A DNA stretch of 37,352 nucleotides from Nitrospirota bacterium (GTDB lineage: Bacteria > Nitrospirota > Thermodesulfovibrionia > Thermodesulfovibrionales > JdFR-88): positions 1-37,352 of the forward strand of contig JAKBYX010000018.1 of the NCBI GenBank assembly GCA_021840255.1, in the 5' to 3' direction. Below the pieces are notes generated by a model, which was not told the DNA's origin, ran no database searches, and saw only the letters and a program-made list of their open reading frames with translations. Below are positions 8,314-16,383 of this stretch, in pieces. Within the stretch, counting starts at the first letter, position 1. Every line of letters begins with the position of its first letter. Position numbers and translations under genes: made by a program.

Positions 8314-9016
8314 CGCGCTCCGCAACGAATTTATATCCGAGCCTGTGAACGGTGATTATCAGCGCCGGGTTCCTGGGGTCGTCCTCGATCTTCTGTCTGA
8401 TGTTCTTGATGTGTACGTCGATGGTGCGGTCAAAACCCTCGAACAGGTGGCCGAAGGCCTTGTCTATGAGTTTCTCCCTCGTAAAAACCATATGCGGCGA
8501 GCAGGCAAAGGCCAGCAGTATCCTGAATTCGCTGGGGGTAAAGTTGACGGGGGAACCGCTTTTTTTCACCTCGTATTTAAGCCCGTCGATGCAGAGAGAG
8601 CCTTTATTGAAACTCATGGGAGGCCCGGCCTCCGCGCTTTTTTCCTGCGCGCCCGGCCTCTTAAGCACCGCTTTTACCCTGTACACCATCTCACGGGGGT
8701 TGAAGGGCTTCACTATGTAATCGTCCGCCCCCAGGGCAAAGCCCGCGATCCGCTCTTCCGGGGAGGACTTGGCCGTTACCATTATCACCGGGATGTCTCC
8801 GATTTTTTTAATCTCCCGGAAGACCTCTTCGCCGCCCATGCCTGGAAGCATAAGGTCCAGCATCACAACGCAGGGCCGATGCGCGGAGGCCGCGCTTATG
8901 GCCTCCTGCCCCCTCTGGGCAACGGACACTGTGTATCCCGCCTGCTCAAGATATACCTTTATGACTCGGGCGATCTTGGGGTCATCCTCTACGACGAGCA
9001 CGCACTTGTTAGCCAT
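8306..9016 (-). CDS. OmpR-family response regulator
   Basis: 236 residues. The receiver domain (about 1-120) has the acidic pocket E10-D11-D12, phospho-acceptor D54 in MLDLMLPGMGG, the conserved Thr in VTAKS, and Lys in VKPFNPRE. The C-terminal winged helix (about 140-233) ends with VHIKNIRQKIEDDPRNPALIITVHRLGYKF-type residues that define the OmpR/PhoB class. First gene of the two-gene operon with the kinase. A TATAAT hexamer lies only 12-17 nt before ATG 9016 and no Shine-Dalgarno is visible, so the message may be leaderless. Likely activates the divergent efflux genes, by analogy with CusR. Confidence 0.93.
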   Translation of the reverse strand: MANKCVLVVEDDPKIARVIKVYLEQAGYTVSVAQRGQEAISAASAHRPCVVMLDLMLPGMGGEEVFREIKKIGDIPVIMVTAKSSPEERIAGFALGADDYIVKPFNPREMVYRVKAVLKRPGAQEKSAEAGPPMSFNKGSLCIDGLKYEVKKSGSPVNFTPSEFRILLAFACSPHMVFTREKLIDKAFGHLFEGFDRTIDVHIKNIRQKIEDDPRNPALIITVHRLGYKFVAERDA

Positions 9017-9027
9017 ACAATTAATTT

Positions 9028-9033
9028 ATTATA
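9028..9033 (-). promoter_or_regulatory. -10 element of the response regulator gene
   Basis: A perfect TATAAT on the minus strand, 12-17 nt before the ATG at 9016. The -35 region is A/T-rich and unconvincing, which would suit an activator-dependent promoter. Confidence 0.45.
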
Positions 9034-9098
9034 AGCGAAAACAGAAAAGGCAAAAAAGGCAAAAAAAGCATTTTCCCGCAGCGAGTCAGGCCTGCGCT

Positions 9099-9115
9099 CA
9101 AAATTGCTGATTTTG
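9099..9115. promoter_or_regulatory. Inverted repeat, candidate regulator site between divergent operons
   Basis: CAAAAT-TGCTG-ATTTTG forms a perfect 6-bp inverted repeat near the middle of the 174-bp intergenic space. Its AAAATxxxxxATTTT character recalls the AT-rich dyads bound by CusR/CopR regulators. Assignment is inference from position and symmetry. Confidence 0.35.
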
Positions 9116-9190
9116 GGCTTTTCATAACTTCTTAATATCACGGAGGTATCCTAATTCAGGAACAGCAAAACAAATGAAGGAGGCGCGAAG

Positions 9191-9592
9191 ATGAAGCAGG
9201 TTCTTTTAAAAGCGGCGTTCTTTGTGTCAGCCACGTTGCTGCTGGCCGGGCTGGCGTACGCCAGCGGGCTTCGTGTTACGGGGCAGGCGGGTGACCTGAA
9301 TGTGGGCGTGATGACGGACAAGACCCCGGCCGCGGGTAAAAATATCGTGCGGGTCCGGCTTACTGACCGGAGCGGAAGGCCTGTCACCGATGCCCTGGTA
9401 AGGGTCTACTGGATGATGCCCCCCATGGGGACAATGCCCCCGATGAAGGGATTTGCCGATGCGACGCGTTCAGGCAGCGAATACCGCGCGGTGATAAACC
9501 TGGAGTCCTCCGGCCAATGGCATGCCATGGTAAAGGTGAAGCGCGCGGGAAGACTCCTGCCCCCGATGAGATTTGATATCAACGCGGAATAG
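9191..9592 (+). CDS. Secreted YtkA/FixH-like protein with Met-rich motif
   Basis: 133 residues: signal peptide (MKQVLLKAAFFVSATLLLAGLAYA, cleavage after AYA) and one immunoglobulin-like YtkA/FixH-type beta domain (VRVRLTDRSGRPVTDALVRVYW, then SGSEYRAVINLESSGQWHAMVKVK). Between them is MMPPMGTMPPMKG (about 76-88), a dense methionine cluster suited to soft metals such as Cu(I) or Ag(I). It has a strong Shine-Dalgarno AAGGAGG (9177-9183), 7 nt before ATG. As first gene before an outer-membrane factor, adaptor and CusA-type pump, it may deliver metal to the pump as CusF does in E. coli; it is not a CusF homologue. The metal role is inference. Confidence 0.8.
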   Translation: MKQVLLKAAFFVSATLLLAGLAYASGLRVTGQAGDLNVGVMTDKTPAAGKNIVRVRLTDRSGRPVTDALVRVYWMMPPMGTMPPMKGFADATRSGSEYRAVINLESSGQWHAMVKVKRAGRLLPPMRFDINAE

Positions 9593-9599
9593 AAAAAAC

Positions 9600-9712
9600 C
9601 GGTTTTTGTGTTTGTGTTTGTGTTGCGCATGAGGGTGTGATGATGTTCCATTTCCGGTTCACGGGACAGCCGGTGGAGCAAAAAAGCAAAAAGCAAAAAG
9701 CAAAAAAGGCTT
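9600..9712. repeat. Simple-sequence repeats between the YtkA-like and outer-membrane factor genes
   Basis: Two short tandem arrays lie in this 176-bp gap: TTTGTG-type hexamers repeated about three times (9603-9623) and GCAAAAA heptamers about four times (9679-9709). Similar [GC]AAAAA tracts occur at 9040-9070 and 22176-22205. They could bend DNA or vary by slippage; nothing shows a function. Confidence 0.5.
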
Positions 9713-9768
9713 TACGCGGTTTTTTCGTGTGCAACTTGTTTGCGGCAATAAGGTAAAATCTGACATTC

Positions 9769-11151
9769 ATGCCAAATAAAGACATATTTAAAAATAAAAA
9801 AGGCAAAATTTGCCGGGCCGCGCTTCTGGTCTTTGTATTTTCAATCTCGGTTGTTCCGGCTTGGGGCGCCACAGCCCGGAAACAGGAGCCCGTCTTTACC
9901 AGTGGTGGCGATGTGTTTAACAAGGGTGGCGAGGCGGGGTCTGCCGGGTCTGCGCCCCTTGTCCTTGGTGAGCTCATAAATGAAGCCCTGGCCAAAAATC
10001 CGCAGCTTGCGGCTTACGGCTTTCTGGTTTCCGCGCGTGAGCACACGATACCGCAGGTAAAAAGCCTGCCAGACCCTATGGTTGCCGTGGGCTACCAGAA
10101 CGAGGGATGGGACAGATATTCTTACGGGGACACGATTATGTCCCAATGGATGTTTTCGGTCTCGCAGACTTTTCCCTACCCCGGAAAGCTTGGCCTCAAA
10201 GGGGAGATCGCCAGCAAGGACGCGCAATATGCGAAGGAGTCCTATGAGGACCTGAAGCTTAAGATCGTGCGCCAGGTAAAGGACCTGTATTATGACCTCC
10301 TTCTTTATTACAAAAACCTGGATATCATAAGGCAGAGATATGATCTTTTTACCCAGTTGGAGAAAGCGGCGCTTGCCCGCTACTCCTCGGGGCTTGCCCC
10401 GCAAGAGGAAGTGATACTGGCGCAGACTGAAAAATACACCCTCCTTGAAAAGCGGGAGGAGATGAAACAGGAGATAATTGCCGGCGGCGCAAGGCTGAAT
10501 TCACTTACCGGAAGACCGGCGGGAATGCCCCTTGGAAGGCCTGTCGAGACCGGTTACATCCTTAATGCCTCCACTGCGGCCCCCCTTGTGGCCGCGGCCA
10601 TAAGCAACAGCCCGCAAATAAAGGCGGAGCAAAGGCTGGTGGAAGAAGCCATGGCAGGGGTCAGGCTTGCCAAAAAACAGTATTATCCGGACTTTACGGT
10701 CACGGGCGCCGTGGACAAAAAGGGCGGGCCTTTTCAGGACGACTGGAGCCTTGTAACGGCAGTAAACGTCCCGCTTTATTACAGGACAAAACAGAGGGAA
10801 GGGGTGCTGGAGGCGGATGCGCTCCTCCAAAAGACGCAAGCGGACCTCGAAGCCATGAAACTGTCGCTTTCTTCAGATGTGGAAGTCAATTTCTCCCTTG
10901 CGGGGATGGCCGCCCATCATATGGCGTTATACAAAGGGGGGCTCATCCCCAAGACCTACGAGGATTTTGAGGCGGCCCTTTCCGGCTACGTGGCCGGAAG
11001 CGTCCCTGCATTGACCGCCATAGACAGGCTCAGATCTCTGCTGGATTACGAATTTAAATATTGGAAGCAGTATGCGGAGAGGCAAAAAGCCATAGCCGGT
11101 ATAGAGGCCGTGACGGGGCAGACCCCCTATATAACGGAGGGGAGACAATAA
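9769..11151 (+). CDS. TolC/CusC-family outer-membrane efflux protein
   Basis: 460 residues. An N-terminal signal peptide (RAALLVFVFSISVVPAWG, cleavage near AWG-A) is followed by a Gly-rich linker and an outer-membrane factor repeat pair (LGELINEALAKNPQLAAYGFLVSAREHTIPQVKSLPDP opening the first helix; AAAISNSPQIKAEQRLVEEAMAGVRLAKKQYYPDFTV opening the second). Such proteins form trimeric channels across the outer membrane and periplasm. No lipobox, unlike E. coli CusC. The stop is immediately followed by the ATG of the adaptor gene, so they are co-translated. Substrate specificity comes from the pump downstream. Confidence 0.92.
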   Translation: MPNKDIFKNKKGKICRAALLVFVFSISVVPAWGATARKQEPVFTSGGDVFNKGGEAGSAGSAPLVLGELINEALAKNPQLAAYGFLVSAREHTIPQVKSLPDPMVAVGYQNEGWDRYSYGDTIMSQWMFSVSQTFPYPGKLGLKGEIASKDAQYAKESYEDLKLKIVRQVKDLYYDLLLYYKNLDIIRQRYDLFTQLEKAALARYSSGLAPQEEVILAQTEKYTLLEKREEMKQEIIAGGARLNSLTGRPAGMPLGRPVETGYILNASTAAPLVAAAISNSPQIKAEQRLVEEAMAGVRLAKKQYYPDFTVTGAVDKKGGPFQDDWSLVTAVNVPLYYRTKQREGVLEADALLQKTQADLEAMKLSLSSDVEVNFSLAGMAAHHMALYKGGLIPKTYEDFEAALSGYVAGSVPALTAIDRLRSLLDYEFKYWKQYAERQKAIAGIEAVTGQTPYITEGRQ

Positions 11152-12438
11152 ATGGGAAAGAAAAACAGGAAGATCATTATTCCGGCCGTCTTCATCCTGG
11201 CCATAGCCGTGGCCGGTTACTCACTTTTTAAATTCGGGGAGCATGGGGAAAAGACTCCGGCCGCTTCGCCCAGGGAGAGGTCCGCGGCCGTGCAAAATAC
11301 ACCGGCGGACTCTAAAAAAAATTCGAATTCGGGCGATAGCGGATGGGGGGATGAGTCCGGATGGGGCAACGGGAACGCGGAGGCCCCGACGGTGCAGATA
11401 TCCCGCGCAAAGCAGCAGCTTATTAATGTAAAGATCGCAACGGCGGAAATAGAGCCCATGCAAAAGGCGATTCGCACAGTGGGGGTGGTCACTTACGATG
11501 AGACCCGGTTGGCCACGGTGAATACCAAGGTCGCAGGCTGGATAGAAAAACTTTATGTGGACTACACGGGTATGTATGTAAAAAAGGGGCAGCCTCTGGC
11601 AAAGATATACAGCCCGGAGCTCTATGCCACGCAGCAGGAATATCTGAATGTGCTTAAATGGGCCGGGAAGGACAAAAAAAAGGATAAAAAAAACGGGGCA
11701 GGCGGAGATGGCGCAGAGGCGGGGCCGATGGGTGCGATGGGCGTGGGCCGGATGCTGGCCAATGATGCCCGCTCTATGGTGGCCGCCGCAAGGCAGAGAT
11801 TGAAACTCTATGATATCCCCGGAGGCGAGATAAAGCGGATAGAGGCCACTGGCAGGCCCATACGGGACCTTACCATATACAGCCCGGTTAGCGGATATAT
11901 CGTCCAGAAGGACGCGGTGGTTGGGCTTAAGGCCGCGCCGGGGCAGACCCTCTTTAATGTGGCGGACCTGTCCAGAGTCTGGGTATTGGCCGACGTCTAT
12001 GAGGACGACCTTTCCCTTGTAGGGACGGGCCAGTGGGCGGACATAAGCATCGGGGCATTTCCGGGAAAGGTCTTCCGCGCAAGGATAGATTATGTTTATC
12101 CCTCCATATCGGGGCAGACGAGGACGGCAAAGGTAAGATTTTCCATCCCCAATCCCGGGATGAAACTGAAGCCCCAGATGTATTCGGACGTGCTGATCAA
12201 CAGCAACCTGGGCAGGAGGCTTGTCATCCCGGCAAGCGCCGTCATAGATACGGGAATGAGGCAGGTAGTTTATGTGGACAAAGGCGGCGGCAACTTTGAG
12301 CCAAGAGAGATTACCACCGGCGTAAAGACCGATACCATGGTGGAAGTCCTGAAAGGGCTTAAGCCCGGCGACAGGGTGGCCTCGGAGGGCACTTTCCTCA
12401 TAGATTCGGAGTCCAGGCTGGAGGGCGTGACGAAATGA
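11152..12438 (+). CDS. cusB: CusB-type periplasmic adaptor of heavy-metal RND pump
   Basis: 428 residues: N-terminal membrane anchor (IIIPAVFILAIAVAGYSLF), a flexible Gly/Ser/Trp linker (about 50-80), then barrel-sandwich hybrid (VAGWIEKLYVDYTGMYVKKGQPLAKIYSPEL), alpha-hairpin, lipoyl half (IYSPVSGYIVQKDAVVGLKAAPGQTLFNVADLSRVWVLADV) and beta-barrel/membrane-proximal domains (TAKVRFSIPNPGMKLKPQMYSDV). This matches the CusB/CzcB group. The hairpin carries a Lys- and Gly-rich insert with PMGAMGVGRM (about 176-202). The N-terminal methionines that bind Cu(I) in E. coli CusB are not evident. Gene symbol is by role, not by one-to-one orthology. Confidence 0.88.
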   Translation: MGKKNRKIIIPAVFILAIAVAGYSLFKFGEHGEKTPAASPRERSAAVQNTPADSKKNSNSGDSGWGDESGWGNGNAEAPTVQISRAKQQLINVKIATAEIEPMQKAIRTVGVVTYDETRLATVNTKVAGWIEKLYVDYTGMYVKKGQPLAKIYSPELYATQQEYLNVLKWAGKDKKKDKKNGAGGDGAEAGPMGAMGVGRMLANDARSMVAAARQRLKLYDIPGGEIKRIEATGRPIRDLTIYSPVSGYIVQKDAVVGLKAAPGQTLFNVADLSRVWVLADVYEDDLSLVGTGQWADISIGAFPGKVFRARIDYVYPSISGQTRTAKVRFSIPNPGMKLKPQMYSDVLINSNLGRRLVIPASAVIDTGMRQVVYVDKGGGNFEPREITTGVKTDTMVEVLKGLKPGDRVASEGTFLIDSESRLEGVTK

Positions 12439-12551
12439 TGAGGGCTTTTTTCGCCTCCCCGCACCTTATTACTGTCATTCCCCAAAAAAAGGCCGGCTTT
12501 ATATTTTTACCAATTCTGGAAAGAATGCCCCGCGTTCTATCAGGCATATAA
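12435..12551 (+). CDS. Possible 38-residue small ORF between adaptor and pump genes
   Basis: The ATG at 12435 overlaps the adaptor stop as ATGA, the pattern used for coupled genes in this window. The frame reads 38 codons to TAA at 12549-12551 and gives a mildly hydrophobic peptide (RAFFASPHLITVIP, then KKAGFIFLPILERMPRVLSGI). There is no family match that I recognise. The gap between adaptor and pump is otherwise unexplained at 131 bp. Coupling by chance is possible. Confidence 0.3.
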   Translation: MMRAFFASPHLITVIPQKKAGFIFLPILERMPRVLSGI

Positions 12552-12569
12552 CAAAGCGGGCCGGGCGCA

Positions 12570-15500
12570 ATGATCCGTAAGATAATAGAGCTGAGCGCGA
12601 AAAACAGGCTGATGGTCTTCATCCTGTTTACTTTCCTGATCGTGTGGGGGATACTCTCGCTTGAGAAGACCCCCCTGGACGCCATCCCGGACTTAAGCGA
12701 CACCCAGGTGATCGTCTATACGAAATGGACGGGCAGAAGCCCGGACCTGGTGGAAGACCAGGTTACCTATCCGATAACCTCCACCCTGCTTGCTGCCCCC
12801 AAGGTGCAGGCGGTGCGGGGGTTTTCCTTCCTGGGCACCTCATTCGTTTACGTCATCTTCAAAGAAGGAACGGATATCTACTGGGCAAGAAGCAGGGTGC
12901 TTGAGTACCTGCAATCGGTAAAATCAAAGCTTCCCGCGGGGGCGAGCCCGGAGCTTGGCCCCGACGCGACGGGCGTCGGCTGGGGGTTCGAATACGCCCT
13001 GGTGGACGACACCGGAGGGCATGACCTTTCCCAACTGCGCTCGATGCAGGACTGGAACGTAAAGCTTGCCCTGGAGAGCGTGCCCGGCGTGGCGGAGGTG
13101 GCAAGCGTTGGCGGGTTTGTGAAACAGTACCAGGTAAATGTAGACCCTGACAAGCTTCTGGCCTACAACGTCCCTTTGACCAGCGTGCTGGCCGCCGTGA
13201 GGCAGAGCAACCTGGATGTGGAGGGCAGTGTGCTGGACCTCTCCGGGCGCGAATACATGGTGCGCGGCAGGGGATATATAAAAAACCTGGATGACCTCCG
13301 TTATATCTCCGTGGGCAGAGGCGGGGACGGCACCCCCATTTACTTAAAGGACGTGGCCACAGTGGAGCTTGGCCCCAAGATAAGGCGCGGGGTGGCGGAC
13401 CTGGACGGTAAAGGGGAGGTGGCCGGAGGCATCGTTGTAGTGCGGTTCGGGGAAAACGTGGCAGCCGTGATAAACCGGGTAAAACAGAAGATAAAAAAAG
13501 ACATAGCCCCAAGCCTGCCCAAGGGCGTCAGGATCGTGACCACTTATGACAGGTCGGACCTCATCAAACGCTCCATAGCCACGCTTAAAGACGAGATAAT
13601 AAAGCTCTCCATAGCGGTAAGCCTGGTATGTCTTATCTTCCTGTTCCATCTGCCAAGCGCCCTGGTCGTGATACTCACGCTGCCCATAGCCATCCTGATA
13701 GCCTTCATCTGCATGTATTACCTTGGCGTCACCTCGAACATCATGAGCCTAAGCGGCATAGCCATAGCCATAGGCGCGATGGTGGATGCGTCTATCATAA
13801 TGGTGGAAAACGCCCATAAGAAGCTTGAGGAGTGGGAGGGACACGGCCCCCATGGCGGCGGTCCCGGCCTTCGCGGGGAAGCGGGCCGGGTCACCCGGGC
13901 GGAAATCATAATAGAGGCAGCCAAGGAGGTGGGCCCGTCGCTTTTTTTCTCGCTTCTTGTCATAACGGCGGGGTTTCTGCCCGTATTCGCGCTGCAGCAG
14001 CAGGCAGGCAGGCTGTTTAAGCCCCTGGCCTATACAAAGACGTTCGCAATGCTTTTTTCCTCCTTCATAGCGATAACGCTTACCCCGGTGCTCATGTCTC
14101 TTTTCATAAGGGGCAAGGTGAGGCCGGAGCGCGAAAACCCGGTGAGCAGGCTGCTGCACAGGATTTACGAGCCCGTGGCAAGCGTCGCATTGAGGCACAA
14201 AAAACTGGTCATCTTGGCTGCCGTTGTCATTCTTGCGCTAACGGTCATCCCGTATAAAAAACTGGGCTCGGAGTTCATGCCGCCGCTTTACGAAGGGACG
14301 ATACTCTATATGCCTGTCACGCTTCCAGGGGCGTCGGTAGGCACTTCTTCACGGCTCCTTCAGCTCGAGGACAAGATGCTCAAGGAGTTCCCGGAGGTAT
14401 CCAGCGTCTTTGGGAAGGCCGGCAGGGCGGACACCGCCACTGACCCGGCCCCGCTTGAGATGTTCGAGACCGTGGTCAATTTAAAACCGGAAGACCAGTG
14501 GCCAAAGGGCATGACGGTCCGGAAGCTTGAGGACCAGATGAATAACCGGCTCCAGATACCGGGGGTCTCAAACGACTTCACCATGCCCATAAAGGCCCGC
14601 GTAGACATGCTGGCAACCGGCATCAGGACGCCCCTGGGCATAAAAATAATGGGTCCGGACCTGAACGTCATAGACGGCATAGGGCAGCAGATACAAGACC
14701 GGCTGAAAGGCGCGAGGGGGCTGAGGAGTGTGTACGCCGAAAGGGCGGCAACGGGCTATTTCCTGGATATAGATGTGGACCGGGCAGAGGCCGCCAGGTA
14801 CGGGCTTTCGGTCGAGGACGTGCAGGACATCATCCAGTCCGCCATAGGCGGGGCTGATCTGACGACGACCGTGGAGGGGCGGGAGCGCTATCCCGTAAAC
14901 GTGCGGTACAAGCGCGAATTGAGGGGCAATATAGATGCGATCAAGCGGGTATTGGTGCCGGTCGCCATGCCGTCCGGAGGGCCTGTCCAGGTTTTTTCCT
15001 CCGCAACCGGTATACCGGGGGCCTCCATGCCAGGAGCTGATAGCGCTTACGGGGGCGGGGGCTCAACCGTTCCCGGCATCACCCTTGCGCCGGACGGATA
15101 TCCGGGGGCCCGGCCCGCGGTTGCCCAGGTGCCGCTTGGAGAGCTTGCGGACATAAAATTTGTGAAAGGCCCCTCGATGATAAAAAGCGAGGCGGGCTTC
15201 CCGGTCTCATATGTATACATAGACTATTCGGGCTCCGACATCGGGGGGTTCATAAAGGAGCTTCAAGGCAGGCTCAAGACGCTCAGCATACCGCCGGGGT
15301 ATCACATCCAGTGGAGCGGCGAATACCAGTACATGGAGCAGACGGCAAAAAGGCTGAAACTGGTAATACCGCTTACGATACTGCTGATCTTCGTGCTCAT
15401 ATATCTGAACACAAAGTCCGCCGCCAAATCCATTATCGTGCTTTTGGCCGTGCCCTTTTCCCTTGTGGGCTCCTTCTGGTTCCTGTATCTTCTGCACTAC

Positions 15501-15887
15501 AACATGAGCACCGCGGTCTGGGTGGGCCTCATTGCCCTGGCGGGGCTCGACGCCGAAACAGGGGTGGTGATGCTGCTCTATCTGGATCTGGCCTTCGAGA
15601 AATGGAGGAGGGAGGGCCGTCTGAAGGGCCGGGAAGACTTGAAGAGCGCCGTGATGGAAGGGGCGGTGAAGAGGATAAGGCCCAAAATAATGACGGTGAG
15701 CGTCATACTGGCCGGGCTCATCCCGGTGATGTTTTCCCACGGCGCGGGCTCCGACGTGATGAAAAGGATAGCCGCCCCGATGGTGGGCGGCGTTGTGACC
15801 TCCACTTTGCTTGAGCTTATAATCTATCCCGCCATATACATGCTGTGGAAGGAAAGGAGGCTTTTCGGCGGGAACCGCGAGGTCTGA
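12570..15887 (+). CDS. cusA: CusA-type RND heavy-metal efflux pump, Cu(I)/Ag(I) class
   Basis: 1105 residues with the twelve-helix RND layout. It is the proton-driven inner-membrane trimer that exports metal through adaptor and outer-membrane channel. The helix-4 signature GAMVDASIIMVENAHK (proton-relay D406) matches the CusA class, not the DFGxxxDGAVVIVEN form of Zn/Co/Cd pumps. The three metal-binding methionines of E. coli CusA (M573, M623, M672) align with M581 (LYMPVTLPG), M631 (PAPLEMFET) and M680 (RVDMLATG), each offset by exactly 8. Odd features: a Gly/Pro/Ala-rich insert at about 808-853 in a periplasmic region, and a Gly/His-rich loop after helix 4 (EGHGPHGGGPG). ATG 12570 has no clear Shine-Dalgarno. 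Confidence 0.95.
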   Translation: MIRKIIELSAKNRLMVFILFTFLIVWGILSLEKTPLDAIPDLSDTQVIVYTKWTGRSPDLVEDQVTYPITSTLLAAPKVQAVRGFSFLGTSFVYVIFKEGTDIYWARSRVLEYLQSVKSKLPAGASPELGPDATGVGWGFEYALVDDTGGHDLSQLRSMQDWNVKLALESVPGVAEVASVGGFVKQYQVNVDPDKLLAYNVPLTSVLAAVRQSNLDVEGSVLDLSGREYMVRGRGYIKNLDDLRYISVGRGGDGTPIYLKDVATVELGPKIRRGVADLDGKGEVAGGIVVVRFGENVAAVINRVKQKIKKDIAPSLPKGVRIVTTYDRSDLIKRSIATLKDEIIKLSIAVSLVCLIFLFHLPSALVVILTLPIAILIAFICMYYLGVTSNIMSLSGIAIAIGAMVDASIIMVENAHKKLEEWEGHGPHGGGPGLRGEAGRVTRAEIIIEAAKEVGPSLFFSLLVITAGFLPVFALQQQAGRLFKPLAYTKTFAMLFSSFIAITLTPVLMSLFIRGKVRPERENPVSRLLHRIYEPVASVALRHKKLVILAAVVILALTVIPYKKLGSEFMPPLYEGTILYMPVTLPGASVGTSSRLLQLEDKMLKEFPEVSSVFGKAGRADTATDPAPLEMFETVVNLKPEDQWPKGMTVRKLEDQMNNRLQIPGVSNDFTMPIKARVDMLATGIRTPLGIKIMGPDLNVIDGIGQQIQDRLKGARGLRSVYAERAATGYFLDIDVDRAEAARYGLSVEDVQDIIQSAIGGADLTTTVEGRERYPVNVRYKRELRGNIDAIKRVLVPVAMPSGGPVQVFSSATGIPGASMPGADSAYGGGGSTVPGITLAPDGYPGARPAVAQVPLGELADIKFVKGPSMIKSEAGFPVSYVYIDYSGSDIGGFIKELQGRLKTLSIPPGYHIQWSGEYQYMEQTAKRLKLVIPLTILLIFVLIYLNTKSAAKSIIVLLAVPFSLVGSFWFLYLLHYNMSTAVWVGLIALAGLDAETGVVMLLYLDLAFEKWRREGRLKGREDLKSAVMEGAVKRIRPKIMTVSVILAGLIPVMFSHGAGSDVMKRIAAPMVGGVVTSTLLELIIYPAIYMLWKERRLFGGNREV

Positions 15888-16050
15888 CAGGCCCCTGTCT
15901 AAAATCTTTTTGGAAATTGGACCGGCTTAACGCCCGGCCTGTTTTTACAACAAACCGCGGCAAAAAAAACACATCTCTTCGCAGCCAATAAAAATTGACA
16001 ATCCGTTGAAAGTCCTTTAAAAAAAAGGGGAAAAAGCTTTTTGGGTGTTT

Positions 16051-16067
16051 TTGGCCTTTTTTTTGCT
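16051..16067 (+). promoter_or_regulatory. Possible sigma-54 promoter upstream of the porin
   Basis: TTGGC (16051-16055) and TTGCT (16063-16067) have the required GG-N10-GC spacing. The spacer is a T-run, so chance occurrence in AT-rich DNA is possible. It lies 333 bp before the porin start. Confidence 0.35.
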
Positions 16068-16093
16068 TATAATGACCGGACCGTGATGATCGG

Positions 16094-16134
16094 GATAGAA
16101 TTTGGACGGAGGGGAGATAGAATTTAGATGGAGG
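16094..16134 (+). repeat. Tandem 19-bp direct repeat upstream of the porin promoter
   Basis: GATAGAATTTGGACGGAGG (16094-16112) and GATAGAATTTAGATGGAGG (16116-16134) match at 17 of 19 positions with a 22-bp period, about two helical turns. The second copy ends 17 bp before the -35 element, where an activator would sit. Confidence 0.6.
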
Positions 16135-16151
16135 CGAAAGCCAAAAAAATC

Positions 16152-16181
16152 TTGACAAAAAAGGACGGGAATTGATATAAA
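16152..16181 (+). promoter_or_regulatory. Sigma-70-type promoter of the porin
   Basis: TTGACA (16152-16157), 18-bp spacer, TATAAA (16176-16181). Transcription would start near 16188, leaving a 5' leader of nearly 200 nt before the porin start. Confidence 0.65.
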
Positions 16182-16249
16182 AATGCACGATTCCAAGGTC
16201 CGGGGATAGGAAATTAATTTTTAATAACACTGATTTTTAAGAAAACTAG

Positions 16250-16383
16250 AACCCGGGGGAGGTGATGAGGGCGGAGAGAGCGTACAGGGGAGTGCCCGAT
16301 AAGGGGAAATAAAAACAACAAATCCGCCTTTGGCGGACGGAGGGGGCAACGATAAGCCCGGCTAACTAACAGGAGGTTAGGAA
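16250..16383 (+). promoter_or_regulatory. Hairpin-rich 5' leader of the porin mRNA
   Basis: Four short hairpins are visible: CCC-GATAA-GGG (16295-16305), TCCGCC-TTT-GGCGGA (16323-16337), GGGC-AACGATAA-GCCC (16344-16359), and CTAAC-AGGAG-GTTAG (16366-16380). The last places the Shine-Dalgarno AGGAG in its loop, directly before the TTG start. CGATAAG occurs twice. This could control translation of the porin. I match it to no riboswitch class I know. Confidence 0.4.

Noticed and set aside
8261..9034. Open frame of 257 codons on the plus strand
   Set aside because: Antisense to the OmpR-type regulator and kinase start.
15917..15945. Possible terminator after the pump gene
   Set aside because: CCGG/CCGG pairing before a T-run is short and imperfect; too weak to list.
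16265..16312. 15-codon leader peptide in the porin leader
   Set aside because: The Shine-Dalgarno is only 2 nt from the ATG; a structural role for the region seems more likely.
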